A DNA stretch of 64,000 nt. Origin: Bacteroidales bacterium. GTDB lineage: Bacteria > Bacteroidota > Bacteroidia > Bacteroidales > UBA932. Each line of letters starts with the position of its first letter. Positions within the stretch are counted from its first letter, which is position 1. A program made the position numbers and the translations under genes. The stretch covers positions 124,001-188,000 of the forward strand of contig JAGBNC010000006.1 of NCBI GenBank assembly GCA_017634595.1, written 5' to 3'. Under the pieces are notes generated by a model. The model did not search any database. It was not told where the DNA came from and saw nothing but the letters and a program-made list of their open reading frames with translations. Shown here piece after piece: positions 1-8,616 of this stretch.

Positions 1-1118
1 CCATTGTACCACACATATGATAGAGCCGCCTCCGCCATATGCCTGTCAAGGATATGATTCTGCCCGGAATACTCGACCCTCGTACTCTGCCCCGCCGGGG
101 TGACATAGCGGAAAATATTCTCATTATTGCCAAGGAGTGAGTAGTCAAGGTCCAGCGAGATCTTGTGCATCCCGTCGCCGGCTTTCTTCAACATGCGGCC
201 ACGGTACGCTGCATTTATACCGGAGAACTCGAAGAATGTAGCAGTCGAGGAGGACTTGCCGCCCCAGTAGCCGTTGCGATACAGTACTTCAAGCTCGTGA
301 CTGAACTGCTCCCCTGCGGCTTGCAGGCCAAGGCCGAAGAAGTCGTTTTTCATGGGCCTGTATGTTGAGACCGGGATGTAGTTCAGATCTCCCGTCAATT
401 CCGACATGGTCCCATAGAAACTGCCTTTGTCGGCATAGATGAAATACTGCTTCTCTGTGGTGCCGTAAATACCGCCGCGCAGCTGTTCGACCGTGCCGCG
501 ATAGAGAAGCGAAAGCCCGAGCATCAACCGGTCCGACGGCCTGAAGCACACGCCCGCTTTCAGGTCAAGATCCATCCAGATATTGCTGAAACGCGGATCT
601 TTGACCTTGTTCTGGTCGGCCGATGTGTAATCAATGCTTATTCCGGCAGACCACTTAGGGCTGAAACTGTATGACATGGCACCCAGGAGGGCATAAGTCT
701 CTTTGTTCTTTTGCCCTAGCGTGAGCTCCGTGCTTTCCAGAAAAGCCACCGGATTGTAATAGGGATTCATCAGCACCGGGCCACCCATCTGCTGCCCTGA
801 GAAGTAAGACCATGACAACTTTCCATGGATGCTTATCTTGTCGGAGAGATTCATAAAAGACTCAGTAAGAGCCTCCGCCCTATAGCTGTCCGGCGACTGG
901 TCCAACGCAATCAGCTTGCCGTTGTCTTTACGGAACGAGACTTCCGCCATGGATATATGGCCGCGGAAAGCGGATAATGCTGCAGGGTTGGACACGGAAA
1001 GCACAGGTTCGGTAGCGACCCTGTACCGGAAGTCGCGGCACGTCCCGGCCTCCTGCCCCGACGCGAGAAGGCAGGAAGCAAAGGAACAAAGCGACGCTAT
1101 TAGTATGCGGAGTCTCAT
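1..1118 (-). CDS. DUF6850-like outer-membrane beta-barrel protein (3' end outside window)
   Basis: The reading frame is open from an ATG at 1118 to the window edge (about 372 codons), so the C-terminus is missing. The N-terminus (MRLRILIASLCS..., ending near ASGQ) is a Sec signal peptide. The remainder alternates short aromatic and polar strands (for example WSYFSGQQMGG, KNDFFGLGLQAAGEQF), as in an outer-membrane beta-barrel. The gene starts 9 bases after the DUF4876 lipoprotein stop, in the same direction as the TonB-dependent receptor, so the three are probably co-transcribed. Naming it DUF6850 rests on this neighbourhood and general recall of the family, not on a search. No substrate can be deduced. 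Confidence 0.6.
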   Translation of the reverse strand, partial: MRLRILIASLCSFASCLLASGQEAGTCRDFRYRVATEPVLSVSNPAALSAFRGHISMAEVSFRKDNGKLIALDQSPDSYRAEALTESFMNLSDKISIHGKLSWSYFSGQQMGGPVLMNPYYNPVAFLESTELTLGQKNKETYALLGAMSYSFSPKWSAGISIDYTSADQNKVKDPRFSNIWMDLDLKAGVCFRPSDRLMLGLSLLYRGTVEQLRGGIYGTTEKQYFIYADKGSFYGTMSELTGDLNYIPVSTYRPMKNDFFGLGLQAAGEQFSHELEVLYRNGYWGGKSSSTATFFEFSGINAAYRGRMLKKAGDGMHKISLDLDYSLLGNNENIFRYVTPAGQSTRVEYSGQNHILDRHMAEAALSYVWYN

Positions 1119-1127
1119 CAGAGCCTG

Positions 1128-2450
1128 TTATTTTTTCAATGATGCAGTCTTGCGCTGGTGGAAGTCTTTACCCGAATCATTGGTCTGACTGTAGATGATA
1201 TGAGCACCGGCGGCTATTGAAGCCTCTGCATCTATGCCGGAAGGATCGGTGGACCCGCCAACATCGACGGTACCCAAGGAATAATCGTACACAAGTTTGC
1301 CTTGGTTTTCAGGGAGTGCTTCAGTGGCTTCCTTGTCAACATTCCTGTAGATTGAGTAGCCTTTGCCCAATGTAGTCACTATATGCCCGGTATTGACATC
1401 CGGGGTGAAACGTTGGTGGCTGTTGGCCAAGTTGGCAGCAGCGAAAACTTCAAGCGCTCCGATCACCTTTGCCCTGGGGAGCTTTACAGCCCAGCCTATG
1501 GCATTTGTACCGCCGGTGAAGTCAAAGCCTTCAGTATTGGTACAAAGAGTTTCAAGGGCCGATTTATCGATCCGCGCCATGAAGAGAGCCGGGGAAGAAT
1601 CGGAAAGAGTCCACGCAGTGCCCTGATTGATAGCATACCCATGCATATAGTGGCTTACCGGTATGACATCGGAGACTGCGTATTTCTTGTGCGTATATGC
1701 AGGCACGGTGGTATTTGCCATCCAATAATAGGAAGGATTGGCCAGATTGACTGAGGCTTTGACGGTAGCCGTATGGTCGATTGCAGCAAATACGGCAACG
1801 ACTATCTGAGAATACGCCGGGATCTTAACTTCCGAAGGGAAATACCACATTGAGCCTCCCGCAGGGAGCCAGTCCTCTCCTGCATATATGAGTCCATTTG
1901 ACGTGTAGTATTTATTGTTGCCGGAATGAGCATTGTAAGGATTGATACTTCCGAACACAATGTCGGATGCATCAGCCTCAAGCTCCGAGTTGTTGTAAAT
2001 GATAATGTACTTATCATTGCGGGTATAGTCAGAGTTGTCGTCCAGCGGGCACCCTCCGGTGTACAGCTCTTTTATGATAAGCTGCTGGGACACAACCTTC
2101 TGGAGCTCGAGCTTATAGGGAGCCGAAGGCTGCTCCGTGACCATGATGGAGGGATTGGAGCCGTTGTACAGCACGAATGTGCCGCCTTCAGCCGCTTTAT
2201 ATGTTGCAGAAGCAGTATAGCTGCCCGGACTTACGCGGAACGATACGATACCCGATGCGTCAGTCAGGCCGTCATAAGAGACCGTACCGGCATCGTTGGA
2301 CAAAGTCACCGGCACAGCTGCCAGAGCAAGAGGGGAATTGTCAGAGTACAGTTGGAGGCTTATATCTACAACCGACGGCTGGGCGGGTTTGCACCCGGCA
2401 AGCGCAGAAAGCACTATCAAGATAACGGAAAACAGAGTGATGCGTTTCAT
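1128..2450 (-). CDS. DUF4876 family lipoprotein
   Basis: A 440-residue lipoprotein: the lipobox LAGC places the acylated Cys at residue 20, so it should be membrane-anchored and possibly surface exposed. Residues about 27-110 form a CNA-B/carboxypeptidase-like beta-sandwich (VPVTLSNDAGT, DASGIVSFRVSPGSY). The rest, beginning near QQLIIKELYTGGCP, matches the DUF4876 pattern as I recall it. It starts 5 bases after the receptor stop codon and is followed by a beta-barrel gene. A receptor-associated lipoprotein that helps capture or hand over a ligand is a reasonable inference, but the ligand is unknown. No SusD homologue is present. Confidence 0.8.
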   Translation of the reverse strand: MKRITLFSVILIVLSALAGCKPAQPSVVDISLQLYSDNSPLALAAVPVTLSNDAGTVSYDGLTDASGIVSFRVSPGSYTASATYKAAEGGTFVLYNGSNPSIMVTEQPSAPYKLELQKVVSQQLIIKELYTGGCPLDDNSDYTRNDKYIIIYNNSELEADASDIVFGSINPYNAHSGNNKYYTSNGLIYAGEDWLPAGGSMWYFPSEVKIPAYSQIVVAVFAAIDHTATVKASVNLANPSYYWMANTTVPAYTHKKYAVSDVIPVSHYMHGYAINQGTAWTLSDSSPALFMARIDKSALETLCTNTEGFDFTGGTNAIGWAVKLPRAKVIGALEVFAAANLANSHQRFTPDVNTGHIVTTLGKGYSIYRNVDKEATEALPENQGKLVYDYSLGTVDVGGSTDPSGIDAEASIAAGAHIIYSQTNDSGKDFHQRKTASLKK

Positions 2451-2455
2451 GTTGT

Positions 2456-5428
2456 TTAAAACTTAAATCTTACAGTAAGACCATAATAGAAGGATGGGAT
2501 ATAGCGCGGGGTAAGAGCGCTGTAAGTTTTGGTCTTGGTACTCCAGACCAATCCCATATTGTTAAAGAAGTTATTGGCATAGAACGATATAGATGCCATA
2601 TCCCCAATTTCCTTGGTCACGCTGAAATTGGCGCTGAAATAAGGCGATATATAGTCCTTGCTGAACCAATATAGATAGTTGGAAGTGACCACAAGTTTGG
2701 ACAGGTCGGTGTAAAGATCCTGATCGTTTGCCTTGGCCCATTTGAGCTTCTCCAGGAAGGGCTTGGGAGAAGGATCGTCCCAAGAGACATAGTAGTCGGG
2801 GAACAGCACTGCATAAGACTCGCCGTCATAGATGGAAGCATTCTCGTCATAGCTCAGATAATCAGCCCGGTCCGCGAGCACAAAGGAACGCTTGCCGTCC
2901 GGCCTCTCGCTCAAGCTGCGGGAATAATTAAGCAGGCTGGACTCCAATTTAAAGGAAATAATCATCCTGACTTTGGGAATCCTGGTTATGACGGTGATAT
3001 TGTTGTTGACAGCGCGGCTTTCGCGTCCATTCGAGGCAGAGTTTCCACCCACGTAATAGCCTACGTACCTGAAAGGCAGACCATCCTTCCCGGCTGTGGA
3101 AACGGGGCAATACGCTTCGATGTCGGTATCAAGTCCTCGGTAAGAGTAATAATTGCCGTCGATGCGGATTGAAGTGTGCAGAGGACGTATTTCCTTGAAT
3201 TCCAGCACCCATTCCAGGCCGTAGCGCGTTATGGGGCTCTCTTCGTTCGCTTCTATTGTCGTGCTGAAAAACTGCTTGCGCGTGGAATATGCGGCATCGA
3301 TTGGCTGCAGTTTGCCAGTTTTATCGTTAACGGTCACCACGCCCGTTGAAGGATTGAGGGTATAGTACCTGTCGGAAGACGGAATAGGCAGGCCCTGGAC
3401 ATCGGCCGCAGTGGTGTAATTGTAGCTGAATCGCTCATAATCCGATTCCAGCAAGTAGGAGCCGACGGTCTTGTTGTAGAAGGCAACAAGCGAAATCTTG
3501 TTTCCCGCCAAGTCGGCATCAATGCCAAGTTCAGCCTGGTGGTTCTGCTGCCAGCGGAGGCCGCTGTTGTACTGAATCGTCTTGGGCTTCACGTAGTAGG
3601 CTTTGTACACCTCGTTGCTTTCGGATGCCGTAGATGTGAAAACATTGATATCCAGATATGAAGGGACAGGGTACAGGATGGCGAAAGATGGCTGCTTCAC
3701 AGCAATTCCCCAGCTCCCGCGGAAAGACAGGGCCCTTAGAAACTGGTCCGCCCTGGACGAGCCTTCAAAGAGTGAATACTTGGCGTTGAAACGGGGCGAG
3801 AGGCTCGAAGTCAGGCCGTAAGCAGAGCCTTTGATGTAGGTATTGTCACTGCGAAGGCCGGCAATCAGGTTGAGACGTCCCCCTCCGAGCGGCAGCATCA
3901 GGTTGTCCTCTATGTAGGCGGCGAAATTGTTCATGGAGGGGTTGTCGCAATAACGGTATTCGCGAAACGTGGGGGCTGTAGCCAGATCTTCCGAGAAAGC
4001 CCCGATGCCGTAGTTGCGGTCCATGTTCCAGTCGCCTCCTATCTTCAACTTATTATGGGCGCTGCCAATTTTCTTGGCCCAGTTGGCCTTGAGGGTTACT
4101 TTGGATGAAAGAGGACGGTCATCGACAGCCATGACGCTGTACCACGATCCAGCAGGAATCATGACGGCGCCGTTAGGACCTGCGGCGGAGAAAGGCTCCG
4201 ACATCAGATAGCCGTTCTCGGTTGAATGCAGGGAAACCTGTGTTACGCTCTCCTGGTAGTTCTTGTTCTCACGTGAGAGCTTGTCGGAATAGACCAGAGA
4301 CGCATTTAGCTCAATATTGGTCAGCCAGCTCAGGCTCAACAGCCAGCTGGCGTTGAGGTTAGCCCGGACGCTATTGTCGCGTTGCCTGAGGAATGTGTCG
4401 GTGAATCTGTCAGGATCGGCATAATTGTCGTACCCGCCCATATTGCCACTTACGCCAAGCGAATAGCGCAGCGGCCTTGCAGCGAAGATGCCCGCGGAGA
4501 GCATGTTGCTGTAAGTCAGCGAGGCCTGGCGCCTCTGGTAAGAGGTGAAGGGTGACATTGGTTCCGAAATGGACCGGGTGTATTCCAAGCTTGTGTTGAG
4601 GACGCCCCTCGGCTTTCCTTTGCCGGTCACCCCGAAGCCGAAGCCCTTGCTCAGCGACAGCTGCTTGGTCTTGGGACTGGTGGACATAGTAATCGACCAT
4701 GGCGTCTTGCCCTTCTTGGTGTTTATTTTTACCACTCCGGCGCCCATATCTCCGTATTCGACCGAAGGCACACCCGTGATCACCTCGACGGACTCCACAT
4801 TGGCAGAGGCTATGTTGTTGGTAGATACACCCTTGATATCGGAGTAAGATGCATTATTGGAGAGCCTCACTCCATCTACTTCAACCGCGGTGCCGAACGA
4901 CGAGTGGCCTTCCTCTAATGAGCCTCCCGCCCTCAAGTCAAAGCGCTTTTCGGAAGTCAGCACGTTGGATTGGGTGGCTCCACCGGGAAGCAGGCTGGAG
5001 ATATCCGACACATTCATCATCTGCACGTGCTCGAGAGCTGTCTTGTCTATAGTGCGGGCGGTGGTGGCGGAGTTGCTGTTCTCCTTTGCCGTGACTACCG
5101 CCTCTTCCAGGGCCAGGTTGTCAAGTGCAAGTTTGACCTTGATATTGTCGATGCTCTTGTTGACCATAATCTCCCGGGTATCAGTGACATATCCAAGGCA
5201 TGAAGTGCTGAGTACCACCTTGCCGGGAGATACATTGGAGATAGTAAAACGCCCCTTTATATCCGCCACGGCCCACTGCTCTGTGGCCGCGATCACCACG
5301 GTCGCAAATTCGACCGGCTCGCCGCTGTTCTTGTCGGTCACGGTTCCGCTCAACGTAAACGACTGGGCGTGGAGCGCTGCGGGCAGCATCACGACAAGCA
5401 GAAGAATTAAACGTTTGAGTCCGGACAT
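2456..5428 (-). CDS. TonB-dependent outer-membrane receptor
   Basis: A 990-residue receptor for energy-dependent import across the outer membrane. The signal peptide ends near residue 22 (LHAQS). Residues about 24-110 are a carboxypeptidase-D regulatory-like domain (SGTVTDKNSGEPVEFATV). A plug domain follows to about residue 240 (DISSLLPGGATQS, VEVITGVPSVEYGDMG), then a long 22-strand-type barrel ending in an aromatic residue (YGLTVRFKF). No SusD gene follows, so it is not a classical SusCD glycan system. The partners are a DUF4876 lipoprotein and a second barrel. Energy could come from the ExbB/ExbD/TonB-like genes at 48851-54149. A weak TATATTTC -7-like element lies just upstream. Confidence 0.92.
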   Translation of the reverse strand: MSGLKRLILLLVVMLPAALHAQSFTLSGTVTDKNSGEPVEFATVVIAATEQWAVADIKGRFTISNVSPGKVVLSTSCLGYVTDTREIMVNKSIDNIKVKLALDNLALEEAVVTAKENSNSATTARTIDKTALEHVQMMNVSDISSLLPGGATQSNVLTSEKRFDLRAGGSLEEGHSSFGTAVEVDGVRLSNNASYSDIKGVSTNNIASANVESVEVITGVPSVEYGDMGAGVVKINTKKGKTPWSITMSTSPKTKQLSLSKGFGFGVTGKGKPRGVLNTSLEYTRSISEPMSPFTSYQRRQASLTYSNMLSAGIFAARPLRYSLGVSGNMGGYDNYADPDRFTDTFLRQRDNSVRANLNASWLLSLSWLTNIELNASLVYSDKLSRENKNYQESVTQVSLHSTENGYLMSEPFSAAGPNGAVMIPAGSWYSVMAVDDRPLSSKVTLKANWAKKIGSAHNKLKIGGDWNMDRNYGIGAFSEDLATAPTFREYRYCDNPSMNNFAAYIEDNLMLPLGGGRLNLIAGLRSDNTYIKGSAYGLTSSLSPRFNAKYSLFEGSSRADQFLRALSFRGSWGIAVKQPSFAILYPVPSYLDINVFTSTASESNEVYKAYYVKPKTIQYNSGLRWQQNHQAELGIDADLAGNKISLVAFYNKTVGSYLLESDYERFSYNYTTAADVQGLPIPSSDRYYTLNPSTGVVTVNDKTGKLQPIDAAYSTRKQFFSTTIEANEESPITRYGLEWVLEFKEIRPLHTSIRIDGNYYSYRGLDTDIEAYCPVSTAGKDGLPFRYVGYYVGGNSASNGRESRAVNNNITVITRIPKVRMIISFKLESSLLNYSRSLSERPDGKRSFVLADRADYLSYDENASIYDGESYAVLFPDYYVSWDDPSPKPFLEKLKWAKANDQDLYTDLSKLVVTSNYLYWFSKDYISPYFSANFSVTKEIGDMASISFYANNFFNNMGLVWSTKTKTYSALTPRYIPSFYYGLTVRFKF

Positions 5429-5860
5429 AACGAGGTAATTTTCCGAAATATAGACATTAATTTTTAAATAGCCCCTCCCGGCTCCCGAAAATCACCATCA
5501 ATAATGACTCTTCAACGTAAGCTTTCGGGACGCCATGCCGGCCGGAACGGCTCCCAAAGGCCATGCCTTTCCACGTAGGTCCCGACATTTCCGCCGCCCC
5601 CGCCTTCCAGCGAAGACGAAAAACTGCCACCTTTTTAGTCTTCGCCACAACAGCTCGCCTCAGCACTGAACTTCCGCCTTCCAGCGGTTCTCTCTCATCC
5701 TGGTGGAGCTCCACCTCCACCTGACAGGCCTACAAGATTGTTCTCCAGTGTTTGGGCCCGAAAAGGCCGAAACCGGGCCAGATTTATGGTTTTTCCGTGG
5801 TTTTCGGCCTGAGAATGCCCTTTTCGGGCCGGGATACCGGGATGAGGGAGAACCAGGCCC
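5429..5860. other. Non-coding region upstream of the receptor, with palindromic GC-rich repeat
   Basis: There is no convincing gene here: overlapping short frames exist on both strands but have no recognisable domain or start signal. 5465-5720 is pyrimidine-rich on the plus strand and contains a repeated CCGCCTTCCAGCG segment and a CGAAGAC/GTCTTCG inverted repeat. 5751-5860 holds the family-3 repeat, rich in GGGCCCG/CGGGCC palindromes, which resembles 25972-26004 beside another tRNA. I looked for cobalamin or TPP riboswitch landmarks upstream of the receptor and saw none. Confidence 0.5.
5751..5860. repeat. Family-3 GC-rich repeat downstream of tRNA-His
   Basis: The segment opens with TTTGGGCCCG, then AAAAGGCCG and CCGGGCCAGAT, and carries mirrored TTTTCGGCC and TTTTCGGGCC blocks that can pair. 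A related segment at 25972-26004 has TTTGGGCCCG, GAAAGCC and CCGGCCAGAT in the same order and orientation. Both copies lie beyond the terminator of a minus-strand tRNA gene. The function is unknown. Confidence 0.5.
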
Positions 5861-5894
5861 AAACAAGAAAACAGCAGGCTTATCCGGCCTGCTG
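5861..5894 (-). terminator. Intrinsic terminator of tRNA-His
   Basis: Read on the minus strand, an 8-bp perfect stem CAGCAGGC/GCCTGCTG (5887-5894 and 5872-5879) with a 7-base loop is followed by a T-rich tract (TTTTCTTGTTT). It lies 9 bases after the tRNA-His 3' CCA. Confidence 0.8.
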
Positions 5895-5903
5895 CTTTGC
5901 TTT

Positions 5904-5980
5904 TGGGGTGCGATGTGGGGCTCGAACCCACGACACCCAGAACCACAATCTGGTGCTCTACCAACTGAACTAATCGCACC
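5904..5980 (-). tRNA. tRNA-His (GTG)
   Basis: A 77-base cloverleaf on the minus strand. The anticodon arm CCAGA-TTGTGGT-TCTGG gives anticodon GTG. The gene encodes the extra G at position -1 opposite C73, the histidine identity pair, and an encoded CCA end. The T arm is GTGGG-TTCGAGC-CCCAC. A near-consensus promoter lies just upstream and a terminator just downstream, so it is a single-gene unit. Confidence 0.95.
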
Positions 5981-5993
5981 GTGTTAGAGATTG

Positions 5994-6025
5994 CAAAGAT
6001 ACGAATTGATTTTTATTATTGCAAA
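5994..6025 (-). promoter_or_regulatory. Bacteroidota promoter for tRNA-His
   Basis: On the minus strand TTTG (6025-6022) is followed by 20 bases and then TATCTTTG (6001-5994), a full match to the -33 TTTG / -7 TAnnTTTG consensus. The -33 element lies inside the last codons of the peptide deformylase gene. The tRNA 5' end is 13 bases downstream of the -7 element. Confidence 0.8.
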
Positions 6026-6603
6026 TCTAATTTGTCAATATACAGTATGCCGTCGAGGTGATCGCATTCGTGCTGGAATATGACGGCGGTGAAGCCCTGG
6101 ACCCTTTCGGTGGTGTCTTGCATGGAAAGCGGAGAGGTGTAGCTGATGTCTATATCACGGGAACGGAGCACCTGTCCCCTGCGTCCGGGAACGCTGAGAC
6201 ACCCTTCAGGACCCGGTTCGAACTCGCCACGCATGGCGGTAATCCTGATATTAGGATACACTTCGAAAGGTTCACCATCCTTGTCGAAACGCTGCACGGC
6301 AACTACGCGCCTCAACACGCCCACCTGCGGCCCGGCAATGCCCACTCCATCCTGTTCAGGGCTGGTAACGGTGGCAAGCATGCGCTCGGCCAAAAGGGCG
6401 AATTCGGGAGCTTTCAGCGCCTTGACATCAATATCGGAACAGAGGCTTCTAAGCACCAAAGAATCGGAAGGGTCATCGACTGTCAGCACACGCATGACGG
6501 GCCCGGCCGACACGTCATTTATCAATTTCTGCTCGGCAGAAGTCCACCCTCCGGGCGCACATGATACAAGAGCCATAAGCGAAAAGAGCAGAAACTTTTT
6601 CAT
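6016..6603 (-). CDS. Lipoprotein peptide deformylase-like protein
   Basis: A 195-residue metal hydrolase of the peptide deformylase fold, which removes formyl groups from N-terminal methionine in ordinary cytoplasmic members. All three motifs are present: GVGIAGPQ (residues 86-93; Gly replaces the usual second Ala), EGCLS (133-137) and HECDH (178-182), so metal ligands and catalytic Glu are intact. Unusually, the N-terminus is a lipoprotein signal (LVSC, Cys15), which would place it outside the inner membrane, where nascent formyl-Met chains do not occur. Similar exported deformylase paralogues exist in Bacteroidota, with no role known to me. Its start overlaps the end of the aminotransferase gene by 4 bases. 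Confidence 0.88.
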   Translation of the reverse strand: MKKFLLFSLMALVSCAPGGWTSAEQKLINDVSAGPVMRVLTVDDPSDSLVLRSLCSDIDVKALKAPEFALLAERMLATVTSPEQDGVGIAGPQVGVLRRVVAVQRFDKDGEPFEVYPNIRITAMRGEFEPGPEGCLSVPGRRGQVLRSRDIDISYTSPLSMQDTTERVQGFTAVIFQHECDHLDGILYIDKLDLQ

Positions 6604-7766
6604 AACAGTCTCCTCAAACCTTTTACGATACGTCCCAGTCCATCTTCAAGCAGAGCCGGCGGACACGCAAGGTTGATGCGGACAAAGCCTTCTGTGCCAT
6701 ACATGGACCCGCAGTTAATGCGCACCTTTTCCTCTTCAACGAGGCTCTTTTCAATCTCGGAAGAAGGAAGGCCAACAGCCCGGCAGTCAAGCCAGGCCAG
6801 GTAAGTGCCTTGAAGCTCATACAGTGGAAATTCGGGCAAATGCTCCGACACCAGTTCCTGCAGGTGCCGGTAGTTTGCCGCAATGCGGGCATTGAGGGCC
6901 TTCAGCCACTCATATCCTTCGTCAGTATATGCAGCCTGAAGGGCCACCACCCCGAAAGGATTGACGTCACATATCTCATTGACGTTCACAGCCTTGTCAA
7001 CCTTGGTACGAAGCTCCTGAGAAGCGATTATTATATTGGATATCTGAAGCCCGGCGATATTGAAAGCCTTGCTCGGAGAGTTGAGAGTGACGCATGCAGC
7101 CTCGAACTCCGGACAAACCGAAGCGAAGGGGACGAATTCCACTCCCGGCATTGTAAACTCGCAATGAATCTCGTCACTCACCGGCACTACCCCATGCTCA
7201 AGACAGATACGTCCGACCCTCTCAAGTTCGTCCCTCCGCCAGACACGGCCGGCCGGGTTGTGAGGCGAGCAAATAAGCATAAGCTTGGTGCGCGGATCGG
7301 CCGCCGCACGCTCCAGAGAATCAAAATCGATCTCATAGTGCGGAACACCGTCCTGCATGACACTGAGCAGCGGCACATCCTGCACATTGCAGCGATAATT
7401 GCGTATCGAGGAGAAGAAGCAATTGTACACCGGGCTCATTATCAGCACGTTGTCCCCTGGCTCAGTGAACGCGCTCACACACGCCGAAATGGCGGGAACA
7501 ATACCGGGGCAATAGATGATCCACGAAGGATCGGGACGCCAGCCATGCCTTAGAGCAAACCAGTCGCACACCGATTTATAATAGCTGTCCGGGACCGCAG
7601 TATAGCCGAAGACTCCGTGGGCGGCACGTTTTCGCACTGCTTCCTGCACGCATGGAGCCGTCTCAAAGTCCATATCGGCCACCCACATGGGCAGCACGCC
7701 CTCGGGCAGGGTATCCCATTTGACGCAGTTTGTACCGCGCCGAGGCACTATCTTCTCGAAATCCAT
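6600..7766 (-). CDS. MalY/PatB family PLP-dependent aminotransferase / C-S lyase
   Basis: A 388-residue fold-type I PLP enzyme. The N-terminus (VPRRGTNCVKWD) and LPMWVADMDFETAP are typical of MalY/PatB cystathionine beta-lyase-like proteins. The PLP lysine is K233 in NSPSKAFNIAGLQ, and SDEIHCEF (197-204) supplies the Asp that binds the pyridine nitrogen. It probably cleaves cystathionine or another cysteine conjugate, though the true substrate is not visible. It sits between the DUF3737 gene (4-base gap) and the lipoprotein deformylase (4-base overlap), in a unit that also carries acyl-transfer genes. Confidence 0.9.
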   Translation of the reverse strand: MDFEKIVPRRGTNCVKWDTLPEGVLPMWVADMDFETAPCVQEAVRKRAAHGVFGYTAVPDSYYKSVCDWFALRHGWRPDPSWIIYCPGIVPAISACVSAFTEPGDNVLIMSPVYNCFFSSIRNYRCNVQDVPLLSVMQDGVPHYEIDFDSLERAAADPRTKLMLICSPHNPAGRVWRRDELERVGRICLEHGVVPVSDEIHCEFTMPGVEFVPFASVCPEFEAACVTLNSPSKAFNIAGLQISNIIIASQELRTKVDKAVNVNEICDVNPFGVVALQAAYTDEGYEWLKALNARIAANYRHLQELVSEHLPEFPLYELQGTYLAWLDCRAVGLPSSEIEKSLVEEEKVRINCGSMYGTEGFVRINLACPPALLEDGLGRIVKGLRRLL

Positions 7767-7770
7767 ATTA

Positions 7771-8616
7771 TTATGCTGAAACTACAATGTTGCAGTCGCC
7801 GGGAGCCTTGATGTTCTCGTCAAGGATAATCTCCCCAATCGAAGATGCCTTGATGCAGCCGGTGCGGGGGTTCTTGACCGACGTCACCCCGCCGCGGATA
7901 TCGGCATTGACCGACGAATACTCGAAAGCAAGGTCGGCATCAGGATTAAAGGTACAGTTTTCAAGTACAAGATCCTCAGCATAGCAAAGGGGCTGGGTGC
8001 CGCCAATACGGCAGTTCACCAACCTGAGGCCCTTCGAATACCAACCAAGGTACTCCCCTATTATGACCGAATCATACACAGTCACATTCTCAGTCTCCCA
8101 GAACGCATCTTTAGTATGCAGCACAGAATCATGAATCTCTACATTCTTGCAGTACTGGAATGAGTAGTTGCCCTGGAGCTTAAGTCCCTTGATGCGGATG
8201 TTGGAAGAATGCATGAAAAGGTAGTCGCCTTTGTCGATTTCCACGTCATCAAGTTCAACGCCACGGCAGCTCCAAAGAGTCTCGGCAGCATTAGGGATGC
8301 GCACGCGGCGCAAAACAAGGTCGGACATTTCCCGGAACATCTTGGGGGCCTCGACAAGCGTGTCTTCCATAACAAGACCGCGGCTGTACCAGAGAGCGGC
8401 ACGGGCGCCTTCAGTGAACACACAATCGCTGACAGTGAAACCGTCACAGCACCAGAAAGGATATTTCCCCTCAAAACGACAGCCTGCGGCTTCTATATCG
8501 GCAGTTTCTTTAAGCGCCGACTCTCCGGCGTGTATCGTAACGTTCTCCAGGCGCAAGCCCCGGCGGCAGTACAGCGGCCTCTCGCCGCTGAATTCTTTAT
8601 TCTTTATCAGTTCCAT
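7771..8616 (-). CDS. DUF3737 family right-handed beta-helix protein
   Basis: A 281-residue protein starting MELIKNKEFSGERPLY. I chose this ATG because codons upstream of it lie inside the acyl-CoA ligase gene and are Arg/Ser-rich out-of-frame translation. The body is a ladder of about 20-residue rungs (LENVTIHAGESALKE, FWCCDGFTVSDCVF, LVNCRIGGTQPLCYAED), as in a parallel beta-helix. Phrases such as RAALWYSRGL, KDAFWETENVTVYDSVI and GEYLGWYSKGL match DUF3737 as I know it. No signal peptide is present, so it is cytoplasmic. The function of DUF3737 is not established. The start overlaps the ligase 3' end by 20 bases. Confidence 0.85.
   Translation of the reverse strand: MELIKNKEFSGERPLYCRRGLRLENVTIHAGESALKETADIEAAGCRFEGKYPFWCCDGFTVSDCVFTEGARAALWYSRGLVMEDTLVEAPKMFREMSDLVLRRVRIPNAAETLWSCRGVELDDVEIDKGDYLFMHSSNIRIKGLKLQGNYSFQYCKNVEIHDSVLHTKDAFWETENVTVYDSVIIGEYLGWYSKGLRLVNCRIGGTQPLCYAEDLVLENCTFNPDADLAFEYSSVNADIRGGVTSVKNPRTGCIKASSIGEIILDENIKAPGDCNIVVSA

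Noticed and set aside
5457-5720. Minus-strand 87-codon open frame upstream of the receptor
   Set aside because: It has no domain, no start signal and runs through repeat-like sequence; several overlapping frames on both strands are equally open.
5429-5720. Riboswitch upstream of the TonB receptor
   Set aside because: No B12-box or TPP-like conserved strings found by eye on either strand.
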